A DNA stretch of 22,677 nt from JAKEGN01 sp964465665 (lineage in GTDB: Bacteria > Pseudomonadota > Gammaproteobacteria > Steroidobacterales > Woeseiaceae): contig CAYXKM010000326.1 of assembly GCA_964465665.1 (NCBI GenBank), forward strand, positions 1-22,677. The letters are read 5' to 3'. How positions within the stretch are numbered: the first letter of the stretch is position 1; every line of letters begins with the position of its first letter. A program made the position numbers and the translations under genes. The notes beneath the pieces are model-generated. The model was not told the DNA's origin. It saw only the letters and a list, made by a program, of their open reading frames with translations, and ran no database searches. Of the stretch, positions 14,833-22,591 are shown piece after piece.

Positions 14833-15708
14833 TCAGGTCGCGCCACTTCGGCGTAGCAGTTTGATCAGCGAAACGATTTCCTGATCGGCGAATCCCGCGT
14901 TCATGCCACGTTTTACAATTGCATTGGCGAACTTCGGAATTTCATCGTTGATGTTTGCGTCCTTGGCCTGTGACAGTACCCGATCGAGTATCGCGCTGTA
15001 AACGCCGAGCGATGCGCCAGGCTTGGTGAACTCATTGTTCTGGATCGCATCACCGAGGTGACGGACTTCACCGACATCACTGGGGCTCGAATCGGCAATG
15101 ACCGAAGCGAGCAGGTCCGGTCGAACACCTTCCGATTCGCAGATCAGCGCTCCCTGAGTCAGGCCAAGGTGCGTGCAGATGTAATAGAAGAGAATCGCCA
15201 CATCGAGTCCCGCCGACGCCCCGATGGCTTCGCCGAGGTAACGCAGGTCGCTGGTCAGGGCCGCAAGGTGATTTCGTGTAGCTTCGTAAACGTTTGATTT
15301 TCCGGATAAAAATATGATTGCTTCCTGTCCGATATCGCGCGGATAAGCAAGTATCGCACCGTCGAGGTAGTGCCCGCCGTGCGAAGTAGCCCATTGTTCC
15401 GCGTCACGCGCTTCCTGCGGTTTGCCGGTCGTGAACTGCACGAGCGTCCGGCCGCGAACGAGAGTCTCGACCGCCGGTGTGCGCAGCAGCGAATTGCTGG
15501 ACTCGTAATCACTGACACAGATGACGACGAGCGGGCTGGCCTCGACACACTCTGCGACATTGCGCGCGCAGGGAATGCCTTGTTCCGCGAAAGCCTGCAT
15601 GCGCGTGGGGTTGCGGTTCCATACCGTAACCGGGTGGCCGGCCTTTACAAATGCCTGCGCGATGGCGCTGCCCATTGCGCCGAGGCCTATCATCGACACT
15701 GAAGTCAC
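14833..15708 (-). CDS. beta-hydroxyacid dehydrogenase-fold oxidoreductase, imine reductase-like
   Basis: The protein (291 residues) has an N-terminal Rossmann domain with GLGAMGSAIAQAF (8-20) and WNRNP, suggesting NADP preference, and an all-helical C-terminal domain as in 3-hydroxyisobutyrate dehydrogenase. At the position of the catalytic lysine (family pattern G-x-G-x3-K-x3-N) it reads GASAGLDVAILFYY, giving D169 in place of Lys and no Asn. An Asp here with a DVALL-type context is the mark of imine reductases, so imine or iminium reduction is more likely than hydroxyacid oxidation. The GTG at 15708 overlaps the upstream stop by four bases; ATG at 15693 (MIGLG) is also possible. The coupled neighbour is a beta-oxidation enzyme. 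Confidence 0.85.
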   Translation of the reverse strand: MTSVSMIGLGAMGSAIAQAFVKAGHPVTVWNRNPTRMQAFAEQGIPCARNVAECVEASPLVVICVSDYESSNSLLRTPAVETLVRGRTLVQFTTGKPQEARDAEQWATSHGGHYLDGAILAYPRDIGQEAIIFLSGKSNVYEATRNHLAALTSDLRYLGEAIGASAGLDVAILFYYICTHLGLTQGALICESEGVRPDLLASVIADSSPSDVGEVRHLGDAIQNNEFTKPGASLGVYSAILDRVLSQAKDANINDEIPKFANAIVKRGMNAGFADQEIVSLIKLLRRSGAT

Positions 15709-17810
15709 AGCGCGCTGTCCTGCTTTCCGCCGGCCGCAAACTGCGAGAACGATCCGCCGGCTGCGGCAAGCCTCCCGAGCAACTCCGGCGGTTCCCAGTA
15801 CTGCGCGCCGAAACGATCGCGAAACTCGCAGACCCGCGCGTACACCTTGTCGAGGCCGATCGTGTCCGCGTAATGCATCGGCCCGCCGCGATGCCGCGGA
15901 AAACCGTAGCCATTGATCCAGATGACGTCGATATCGCCGGAGCGCAACGCGACACCGTCCTCAAGTATCCTCGCCCCTTCGGTCACCAGGCCATATATGC
16001 AACGGTCGACGATTTCCGCGCTGCCGATTTTTCGTTGCGTGATTCCGAGCTTTTTCGATTCGTTTTCGATCAGTGCCTGTACTTCCGGGTCCGGTACACC
16101 GCTGCGCGAACCATTTTCGTAGAGGTACATGCCCTTGCCGGTTTTCTGCCCGTAGCGGCCCATATCCGCGAGCAGATCGGCAATCCGGTAGTAGCGGGGA
16201 TCGTCCGGAAGATCGCGCCGTTCCCGGCGTATCCTGTAACCGACATCGAGACCGGCAAGATCGCCGACGGCATTCGGTCCCATCGCCATGCCCCAGTCGT
16301 ACAGCGCGCGGTCGATGGTTTCAGGTGGAGCTCCCTCGAGCAGCATCAGCTGGTTTTCGCGCCCGTAACTGTAAAGCATGCGATTGCCGACGAAGCCGAA
16401 GCAGTTACCGACTACGACGCCGATTTTTCCGAGACGCTTTGCGAGCTGTAACGAGGTCGCAATCACGTCGGGCGCCGTGCGGCTGCCGCGGACGATTTCG
16501 AGGAGGCGCATGACATGGGCGGGACTGAAAAAATGCAGACCGACGACGTCGGCGGGCCGCCGTGTGACGGACGCGATCGCATCGACGTCAAGCGTCGAGG
16601 TATTGGTGGCAAGAATGGCGCCGTCCCGACATACATTGTCGAGCCTGGCAAAAATCTGCTGTTTGACCGCAAGGTTTTCGAACGCGGCTTCGATGACCAG
16701 GTCGGTCCCGTGGAGAGCGTCGTCGTCGTCTCCGGTGCTCAGGCGTGCGAGTCCCGCCTGCAATTCCTGTTCAGTTAATTTTCCACGTTTGATGCCACCT
16801 TCGTAAAGTCCGCGAATCGTCGCGATCCCGCGTTGCAGGCCGTCGGCGTCGTTATCCATCAGCCGTACCCTCATGCCGGCGCCGAGACAGGCATAAGCGA
16901 TACCGGCGCCCATGGTGCCGGCGCCGATGACCGCAACAGTTGTCATCGGCCGAACTCGCGTCGTCGCATCGATGCCGGGCACCTTGTTGGTCTCCCGCTC
17001 GGCGAAAAATGCGTGCCGCAGTCCGGCGGATTGCGGCGAGGCCTTGCATTCCAGGAACATCTGTCGCTCGGCTTCGCAACCCTCGTCGAAAGAGAGGTGT
17101 GTCGACAGTTCGACACAACGAATGATTTTTGCAGGCGAGTACAGTCCGCGCGCTTTTTCCTCGGTGCTGCGCCTTGCCTGGGCGAATACCGCCGGATCCA
17201 CTGCGGCAACCGCGATGTCGCGCACCCGCCGTGGCGTCTTGCCGGTGACTTCCCGCGCCATCGCGACAGCCGCATCGGGCAGGTCCGATTGCACCACCCG
17301 ATCGACGATGCCGGCCGCGAGGGCGTCGGCTGCCGGCACGGGCATGCCGGACAACATCATGTCGAGTGCTTTCGCAACGCCGGCAAGCCGAGGCAGGCGT
17401 TGCGTTCCGCCGGCGCCCGGCAGGAGCCCGAGTTTGACCTCGGGCAAGCCGACTACTGCTGTGTCAATCGCGACCCGGTAGTGGCAGCCCATGGCGACTT
17501 CGAGGCCGCCGCCAAGTGCCGTGCCATGAATTGCGGCGACGACCGGCGTTTTGCAAGCCTCGATCCGCGACACCACGTCGGGCAGGTGCGGAGCCAGCGG
17601 CGGCTGGTCGAACTCCCGAATATCGGCGCCAGCGATGAATGTTCGCCCGGCACACTGCAGCACAATCGAACTGCAGCTCCTGTCTGCCTCCGCGTCTTCG
17701 ATGCATAGCAGCAGTCCTGAGCGGACCGAGTGCGAGAGCGCGTTGACCGGCGGATTGTCGATCGTGATGATCGCGACTGCGCCGCTACGTAAAAGGCTGA
17801 CAGGGCTCAT
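15705..17810 (-). CDS. bifunctional enoyl-CoA hydratase/3-hydroxyacyl-CoA dehydrogenase
   Basis: The protein performs hydration and NAD-dependent oxidation in fatty-acid beta-oxidation. It has 701 residues from ATG 17810 (MSPVSLLRSGAVAIITIDNP), chosen because upstream in-frame codons lack family character. The crotonase domain (1-190) shows GADIREF, E104 in GGGLEVAMG and E124 in GLPEVKLG, the two acid residues needed for hydration. The dehydrogenase part begins with VIGAGTMGAGIA (294-305), has H426 in GLHFFSP and E438, and ends with two 3HCDH C-terminal domains (about 465-560 and 595-690, with GYGFPRHRGGPM). The layout resembles FadJ and the peroxisomal L-bifunctional enzyme. No thiolase is adjacent, so it is probably not the main fadBA pair. 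It is coupled to the IRED-like gene. Confidence 0.95.
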   Translation of the reverse strand: MSPVSLLRSGAVAIITIDNPPVNALSHSVRSGLLLCIEDAEADRSCSSIVLQCAGRTFIAGADIREFDQPPLAPHLPDVVSRIEACKTPVVAAIHGTALGGGLEVAMGCHYRVAIDTAVVGLPEVKLGLLPGAGGTQRLPRLAGVAKALDMMLSGMPVPAADALAAGIVDRVVQSDLPDAAVAMAREVTGKTPRRVRDIAVAAVDPAVFAQARRSTEEKARGLYSPAKIIRCVELSTHLSFDEGCEAERQMFLECKASPQSAGLRHAFFAERETNKVPGIDATTRVRPMTTVAVIGAGTMGAGIAYACLGAGMRVRLMDNDADGLQRGIATIRGLYEGGIKRGKLTEQELQAGLARLSTGDDDDALHGTDLVIEAAFENLAVKQQIFARLDNVCRDGAILATNTSTLDVDAIASVTRRPADVVGLHFFSPAHVMRLLEIVRGSRTAPDVIATSLQLAKRLGKIGVVVGNCFGFVGNRMLYSYGRENQLMLLEGAPPETIDRALYDWGMAMGPNAVGDLAGLDVGYRIRRERRDLPDDPRYYRIADLLADMGRYGQKTGKGMYLYENGSRSGVPDPEVQALIENESKKLGITQRKIGSAEIVDRCIYGLVTEGARILEDGVALRSGDIDVIWINGYGFPRHRGGPMHYADTIGLDKVYARVCEFRDRFGAQYWEPPELLGRLAAAGGSFSQFAAGGKQDSAL

Positions 17811-17901
17811 TATTTCACTCGGCTGCCGGATGTCGTTGCATTGTCGCGAATTCCACGGCCGAATTCGACCGCTGCCAGGCCGACAATCAACCGTGCTTTG
17901 C

Positions 17902-17930
17902 TTGATCTGTCCCGGCAGTTCGCATAGCGT
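17902..17930 (+). promoter_or_regulatory. candidate sigma70 promoter for fdxA
   Basis: TTGATC (17902-17907) and TAGCGT (17925-17930) are separated by 17 bases and lie about 30 bases before the fdxA ATG. AGGA nine bases before the ATG would serve as ribosome site. The -10 match is only partial. Confidence 0.35.
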
Positions 17931-17960
17931 AGGCAACCCGATTCACCAGGACCCTGAAGA

Positions 17961-18284
17961 ATGACTTTCGTTGTAACCGAGGCCTGTATCAAGTGCAAAC
18001 TGACCGACTGCGTAGAGGTTTGCCCGGTCGATTGCTTTCACGAAGGCCCGAACATGCTGGTCATCGATCCTGACGAGTGCATCGATTGCACGTTGTGCGA
18101 GCCCGAATGCCCGGTCGAGGCTATATTCTCCGAAGACGAACTGCCGGAGGACCAGAAACAGTTTCTGCAGCTCAACAAGGAGCTGGCGGGACAATGGCCG
18201 GTCATCACGCAGATGAAGGACCCGCCGGAAGACGCGGACGAGTGGCGCGAGGTCAAGAACAAACTGCAGTACCTGGAACGCTAG
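17961..18284 (+). CDS. fdxA: seven-iron ferredoxin FdxA
   Basis: This is a small cytoplasmic electron carrier with one [3Fe-4S] and one [4Fe-4S] cluster, 107 residues, the usual family length. Cysteines fall at 9, 12, 17, 21 and 25 and at 40, 43, 46 and 50, the Azotobacter FdI pattern shifted by the initiator Met. C9, C17 and C50 should bind the 3Fe cluster, and C21, C40, C43 and C46 the 4Fe cluster. The conserved tail DPPEDADEWREVKNKLQYLER is that of proteobacterial FdxA. It is divergent from the beta-oxidation gene across 150 bases. An esterase gene starts 19 bases downstream, so the two are probably co-transcribed, though the redox partner is unknown. Confidence 0.97.
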   Translation: MTFVVTEACIKCKLTDCVEVCPVDCFHEGPNMLVIDPDECIDCTLCEPECPVEAIFSEDELPEDQKQFLQLNKELAGQWPVITQMKDPPEDADEWREVKNKLQYLER

Positions 18285-18303
18285 GCCAACCGGAACAGCA
18301 ACA

Positions 18304-19203
18304 TTGATCAGTCTTCGCGCACGCGTGGTGCGCTTCATGTCCAGGCAGTACTTCAAGCGCATCACGCCGGGCACCGACGTTGCAGAGCTGCGCAAATCCT
18401 GGGACGAACTCACGCTCAAACTCAAGATCGCGCCCGGTGTGCGCCGCCGGGAGGCGGTCGTCGGCGACATCGCTTGCGAATGGCTGGTACCGGATGGGTG
18501 CGACGACGCGCCGGCACTGCTGTACCTGCATGGCGGCATCTATCTTCTGGGCAGTGCCACCACGCATCGGCGCATGGTGAGTTTTATCGCCCGCGCATCC
18601 GGGATGCGGGCGCTGATTCCGAATTACCGGCTGGCGCCCGAGCATCCGTTTCCCGCTGCCATTGAGGATGCGACGCTCGTTTATCGCAAGATGCTCGAAC
18701 AGGGAATAGTGCCGAACAGGATTGCGATTGCCGGCGATTCGGCTGGCGGCGGCCTGGCGATGGCAACGCTCCTGTCACTGAAGAATACCGGCGATCCGCT
18801 GCCAGCGGCGGCGGTGCTGCTGTCGCCGTGGCTCGATCTGGCGGCGCAGGGCCAGACGCTGAAAACACGGGCCGATCTGGACCCCTGGTTCGACCCTGAC
18901 AACATGCCGGAAATGGTGCGACTCTACTGCGGCAACCGCGATCCGAAAGCGCCGCTGATCTCGCCGCTTTACGGTGACTTGTCCGGGTTGCCGCCAATGC
19001 TGATCCAGGTCGGCGATCATGAAATTCTGCTGAGCGATTCGACGCGCATGGCGGACCGGGTTACTCAGGCAGGCGGCAAAGTCACATTGCAGGTATGGCC
19101 GGAGATGTGGCATGTGTTCCAGTATTTCGTCGGACAGATGCCGGAAAGCGCGAAAGCCATAGACGATATCGGCAGTTTTCTGAAGAAAGAGATCGCAGCG
19201 TGA
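18304..19203 (+). CDS. HSL-type (family IV) alpha/beta hydrolase, probable esterase
   Basis: The product (299 residues) is a serine esterase of the hormone-sensitive-lipase group. The oxyanion motif LHGGIYLLG lies at 75-83, the nucleophile S146 in GDSAGGG, the acid D238 in VGDHEILLSDS, and the base H270 in MWHVF. NYRLAPEHPFPAAIED is a further group signature. The motif reads HGGI where most members have HGGGF or HGGA, a minor change. There is no signal peptide, so it is probably cytoplasmic and acts on short- to medium-chain esters. The longest start is TTG at 18304 with no good ribosome site; ATG at 18337 (MSRQYF) is an alternative. It lies between fdxA and a DUF885 gene at close spacing. 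Confidence 0.92.
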   Translation: MISLRARVVRFMSRQYFKRITPGTDVAELRKSWDELTLKLKIAPGVRRREAVVGDIACEWLVPDGCDDAPALLYLHGGIYLLGSATTHRRMVSFIARASGMRALIPNYRLAPEHPFPAAIEDATLVYRKMLEQGIVPNRIAIAGDSAGGGLAMATLLSLKNTGDPLPAAAVLLSPWLDLAAQGQTLKTRADLDPWFDPDNMPEMVRLYCGNRDPKAPLISPLYGDLSGLPPMLIQVGDHEILLSDSTRMADRVTQAGGKVTLQVWPEMWHVFQYFVGQMPESAKAIDDIGSFLKKEIAA

Positions 19204-19234
19204 TCATTCGTGTCGCGTTGGACGCGGGAAGAAC

Positions 19235-21001
19235 ATGAAGTCGATGTATAAAGACGGCCGGATTTTCTCATCGCTGCTCGCCGTATCGATACTCGGCGGC
19301 GTGATGGCATGCGGGCGCCCGACGGGGGAGAGTCCGCCTCCCGCGATGGCGAGCATCGGGGAGATTGCCGATGAGTACTACGCGTGGCTGCTGAACAGGG
19401 CGCCGGAAGAGGCCTATTTCTCGGGGGTCGAAATCGATCGACACGATGGCCTGTTCGACAACAGCCCGCAAGCCCTGCTTAAAGCTCAGGCATTCGAGGA
19501 CGCTTTACACGAGAAAGTGCGCGCGCTAGACGGCGGAAAACTTGCCGGCACCGCAGGCTGGATCACACTGGCTTACCTGCAGCAGCAACTTGGCGCATCG
19601 ATCGCACAACGCATCTGCCGCAACGAACTGTGGAACGTCAACCAGATGGGCGGTTGGCACCTGTCCTACTCACAGCTTGCGCCGCTTCAGCCCGTCGGCA
19701 CGCCGGAACTGCGGGAACAGGCCATCGCACGCTGGTCGCGTTTCCCGGGCTACATCGACCAGGAAATCGCCAATCTCGAAACCGGTCTTGCACAACGTTA
19801 TTCCTCTCCGCAATCCGTGGTGCAGCGGGTCATCGACCAGGTCAATGGACTGCTCGATCTCCCGGTCGCAGATTCGCCGTTCAATTCAGCAGCGCTTCGC
19901 GACACCGACGAAGCGTTTGCGAGCGCACTGCGGGACCTCGTGGAGACAGGGATCTATCCGGCACTGCGACGCTACCGGGACTATTTGCAAGACACGTACC
20001 TTGAGGCAGCGCGCAAGGAACTGTCGGTCACTGCGAATCCCGACGGAACCGCCTGCTACGAAGCGTCGCTTCGCGCTTATACTACGGTCGACCGAAGTGG
20101 CCGGGAAGTATTCGAGCTGGGACAGCGAACAGTGGAAGCCAACGCAGCAACGGTTGTTGAACTCGGTCGCGCGGCGTACGGCATCGAGGACTTCGCGGAA
20201 ATCATCCGCCGTGTCAAAGCCGATCCGGCCGATCGCTTCGTCAGCAAAGAGGAATTACTTGAATTTGCCCAGGATGCGGTGGCGAGGGCCGATCGCGCAA
20301 TGCCCTCGTGGGTAAAGCGCATGCCCTCGCAAGCGGTCAGCGTCGTGCCGTTCCCGGAACACGAGGAGGGCACGGGCCGGGCGGCCCATTACCGGCCGGG
20401 CAACGCGGATCGCGCCGCGGAATACCGCATTCCGCTGTACCGGCCGGAGGAGCAGTCACGCGGCAATGTCGAAGCCACTGCATTTCATGAAGCCTGGCCG
20501 GGGCATCACCTTCAGGTGGCCAGCGCACAGGCGATCGAGGGTTTGCACCCGGTCACCCGAATCGTCTGGTTTTCCGGTCCCGGGGAAGGATGGGCGCGTT
20601 ATTCCGAGGCGCTTGCGGAAGAGATGGGCCTGTACCAGACCGTCAGCGGGCCGATCCTGCGGCGCGCCTGGCCTGCACGCGGCATGGTCGTCGATCCGGG
20701 CATACACCTGTTTGGCTGGAGCCGCGAGCAGGCGATCGAGTTCATGGAGGTTTCCGGTCGTTTCGATACGGAAACTGCCGAACAAACGGTCGATCGCATT
20801 GCCATCCTGCCGGGGCAGCTTACTGCCTACGATTCCGGCGGGCTGGAGATACTCGCATTGCGAAACCAGGCGCAAACTGCGCTCGGCGAGGAATTCGACA
20901 TCCGCGAATTTCACGATGAGGTCCTGAAAAACGGCACCATTCCGCTGACGCACCTTCGCCGGCACATCGAACGGTGGATCGGGGACAAGCGCCCGCGCTG
21001 A
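19235..21001 (+). CDS. DUF885 family metallopeptidase-like lipoprotein
   Basis: The product has 588 residues, the normal length for DUF885. It begins with a lipoprotein-type signal (MKSMYKDGRIFSSLLAVSILGG, then VMAC with C26 as the lipidation site), so it should be attached to the envelope. The body is helical, and the zinc site is visible as H418-E419-x4-H424 in FHEAWPGHHLQ, with a downstream acidic ligand probable in the EGWARYSEALAEEMG segment. This HE-x4-H arrangement with GHHLQ is the DUF885 signature, related to gluzincin-type carboxypeptidases. Its substrate is unknown. ATG 19235 follows GGGAAGA; ATG 19244 is an alternative. It follows the esterase gene by 31 bases and converges with the methyltransferase gene. 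Confidence 0.92.
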   Translation: MKSMYKDGRIFSSLLAVSILGGVMACGRPTGESPPPAMASIGEIADEYYAWLLNRAPEEAYFSGVEIDRHDGLFDNSPQALLKAQAFEDALHEKVRALDGGKLAGTAGWITLAYLQQQLGASIAQRICRNELWNVNQMGGWHLSYSQLAPLQPVGTPELREQAIARWSRFPGYIDQEIANLETGLAQRYSSPQSVVQRVIDQVNGLLDLPVADSPFNSAALRDTDEAFASALRDLVETGIYPALRRYRDYLQDTYLEAARKELSVTANPDGTACYEASLRAYTTVDRSGREVFELGQRTVEANAATVVELGRAAYGIEDFAEIIRRVKADPADRFVSKEELLEFAQDAVARADRAMPSWVKRMPSQAVSVVPFPEHEEGTGRAAHYRPGNADRAAEYRIPLYRPEEQSRGNVEATAFHEAWPGHHLQVASAQAIEGLHPVTRIVWFSGPGEGWARYSEALAEEMGLYQTVSGPILRRAWPARGMVVDPGIHLFGWSREQAIEFMEVSGRFDTETAEQTVDRIAILPGQLTAYDSGGLEILALRNQAQTALGEEFDIREFHDEVLKNGTIPLTHLRRHIERWIGDKRPR

Positions 21002-21009
21002 AGTCAGGT

Positions 21010-21024
21010 CGGCGGTATCCGCCG
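21010..21024. other. short hairpin between convergent genes
   Basis: CGGCGG and CCGCCG form a 6-bp perfect stem around a TAT loop in the 43-base gap between the convergent DUF885 and methyltransferase genes. It could help end transcription in both directions, but no T-run follows on either strand, so it is not a standard intrinsic terminator. Confidence 0.3.
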
Positions 21025-21044
21025 CGTCACCGTACGAGGGCCCG

Positions 21045-22421
21045 TCAGTAGCCGGACAGGCGCTGACTGTCGTCGTACATGCGGGTGAGGAAGTTGCGAA
21101 TGGCCGGTTCCGCTTCCTTTCGCGACATGAGTTTCTGTTGTTCCAGCACTTTCGCCATGTCCCGTATCGAGCGTTTGCCGTCGATCAGCGACATGATGAA
21201 CGAATAGATCTGGGTCGACATCGCCTGGGTACGAAACGACGGCAGCAACGGCACCGGCTCATCTCCGGCAACGATCCAGTCCGGCAGCGCTTTGTGGCGG
21301 CCGGGACTCGCGGCCTCCTGCCGTTTCTCCGTGCTGAACGTGAACACGGTTTCCTGCCTGCCGTGCCGGCTGGCCGGGGAGCACATATAAGGTATCGTCG
21401 CCTGCGTAACTTGCGGTGACGCGAAGCCGCATTCCTCCGCAATCACCAGCACTTCTTCCGGGCTGTAGCGACGCGAGCGCTCCGGAGTATCGAAAGCCAG
21501 CGAACCGAAATTGATCCAGCGGCCGCCCGGTCGCAAGAGATTGTTGATGCGTGAGGCAAAAGCCGGCAGGTCTTCGCTCACGATGTCGATGAGCCACGGC
21601 GTGACTACCGTGTCGAAAGCGCCGGCCGGGAATGGCGGGCGCAATACGTCGGCGAGAACCAGGAAGAAATTCTCGCGCACCGGCTCCGGCGCTTGCAGCT
21701 TTCTGAGCACCGCATAGTCGTCGAGGGATTTCGGCGCGATCGGGAATTCGTACATCTGAAGCTGTTCGCCGCTCAGCATTTGCTTCGCAATCAGCAACAG
21801 CAACGGATTGAAATCGACTGCTACGGTCGTTTCCGCATGCAATTGCATGTGCAGGTCGTAGGCAAGCCGGCAGCCACCGGCACCGGGCACCAGGACCTTG
21901 CCGAGTGCGGCATCCTTCGGCAGGACGCCGCGGATCTGCGCAATCGATGCGTCGTTTTCCATCTCGCCCCAGGCCCAGTCCCTGTGAATATTGGCGTAGT
22001 AGGTGTTCAGTCCCTGATCGGTCGGCAGGCGCGTGCGCATCGCGAGCTGCGATTCGTAGCTCGCCTGCATCGACTGTACGTCCACGGGCGAAAGCATCTG
22101 CCGCAGCATTTTCTTGTGCTTGTCGGTTGCCGCGAGTTGCTGCTCGAGACGCTTGCGCGTCAGAGCACGCCTGTCCTCGGCAATGAGTTCGGCTTTGATG
22201 CGTTGCGATTCGTGCGAAAGCTGCTGCAACGAATGATGCAAGCGATTGCGCCACTCGCCCAGTGTCGATTCCGCATCGGCAAACAACCAGGGTATGCCGC
22301 CGATGTCCGGAAACTCGGCTTTGCAGGCGTTGCAACGATACCGGTCCGTACTCCTGTCCAACGGCTTCCTGTCGCAGCGCGGGCAGGCGAGGAGTTCGTC
22401 GAGGCGACTTGCATCCTGCAT
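21045..22421 (-). CDS. zinc ribbon-methyltransferase (N2227-like)-PqqD-like fusion protein
   Basis: The protein (458 residues) has three parts. Residues 8-50 form a Trm112-like zinc ribbon with C13-x2-C16 and C30-x2-C33. After a helical linker (55-135), residues 140-345 form a class I SAM methyltransferase. It contains WGEMEND, VLVPGAGGCRLAYDL (177-190), AVDFNPLLLLIAKQML, DTVVTPWLIDIV and LLRPGGRWINFGSLAF. The VLVPGAG and GGRWINFGSL blocks recall the N2227/carnosine N-methyltransferase family. Residues about 395-452 (STQIYSFIMSLIDGKRSIRD, then a KEAEPAIRNFLTRMY helix) resemble a PqqD-like winged-helix peptide-binding module. The substrate is unknown; a peptide or peptide-derived amine fits the parts. 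ATG 22421 is well supported by AGGAGA seven bases upstream. Confidence 0.8.
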   Translation of the reverse strand: MQDASRLDELLACPRCDRKPLDRSTDRYRCNACKAEFPDIGGIPWLFADAESTLGEWRNRLHHSLQQLSHESQRIKAELIAEDRRALTRKRLEQQLAATDKHKKMLRQMLSPVDVQSMQASYESQLAMRTRLPTDQGLNTYYANIHRDWAWGEMENDASIAQIRGVLPKDAALGKVLVPGAGGCRLAYDLHMQLHAETTVAVDFNPLLLLIAKQMLSGEQLQMYEFPIAPKSLDDYAVLRKLQAPEPVRENFFLVLADVLRPPFPAGAFDTVVTPWLIDIVSEDLPAFASRINNLLRPGGRWINFGSLAFDTPERSRRYSPEEVLVIAEECGFASPQVTQATIPYMCSPASRHGRQETVFTFSTEKRQEAASPGRHKALPDWIVAGDEPVPLLPSFRTQAMSTQIYSFIMSLIDGKRSIRDMAKVLEQQKLMSRKEAEPAIRNFLTRMYDDSQRLSGY

Positions 22422-22475
22422 CTGGCTTTCTCCTGGTGTGTGAATCGCGGTCCATTATGGCGGAACGGAACCCGC

Positions 22476-22502
22476 TGTAGGAGTCCGCGCAATGCTCGCG
22501 AC
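22476..22502 (+). repeat. degenerate REP-like sequence
   Basis: It begins TGTAGGAG and ends GCGAC, the same edges as the element at 9419-9447 but on the other strand. Between them CGCG and CGCG can pair around CAATGCT. It is weaker than the first copy and lies just upstream of the methyltransferase gene. Confidence 0.4.
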
Positions 22503-22535
22503 CTGCTACCTCGGACATCGCGTCACGCCGGCACC

Positions 22536-22591
22536 GCACCGGTGGGCCGCTCTCACTTAGGGGGAAATGCGCTCGAGCGGCCCACCGGTGC
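22536..22591. repeat. 17-bp perfect inverted repeat, 22-base loop
   Basis: GCACCGGTGGGCCGCTC (22536-22552) is the exact reverse complement of 22575-22591. The loop (22553-22574) contains the left arm of a second inverted repeat. It lies in non-coding DNA beyond the methyltransferase start. No T-run follows, so a simple terminator is unlikely. Confidence 0.85.
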
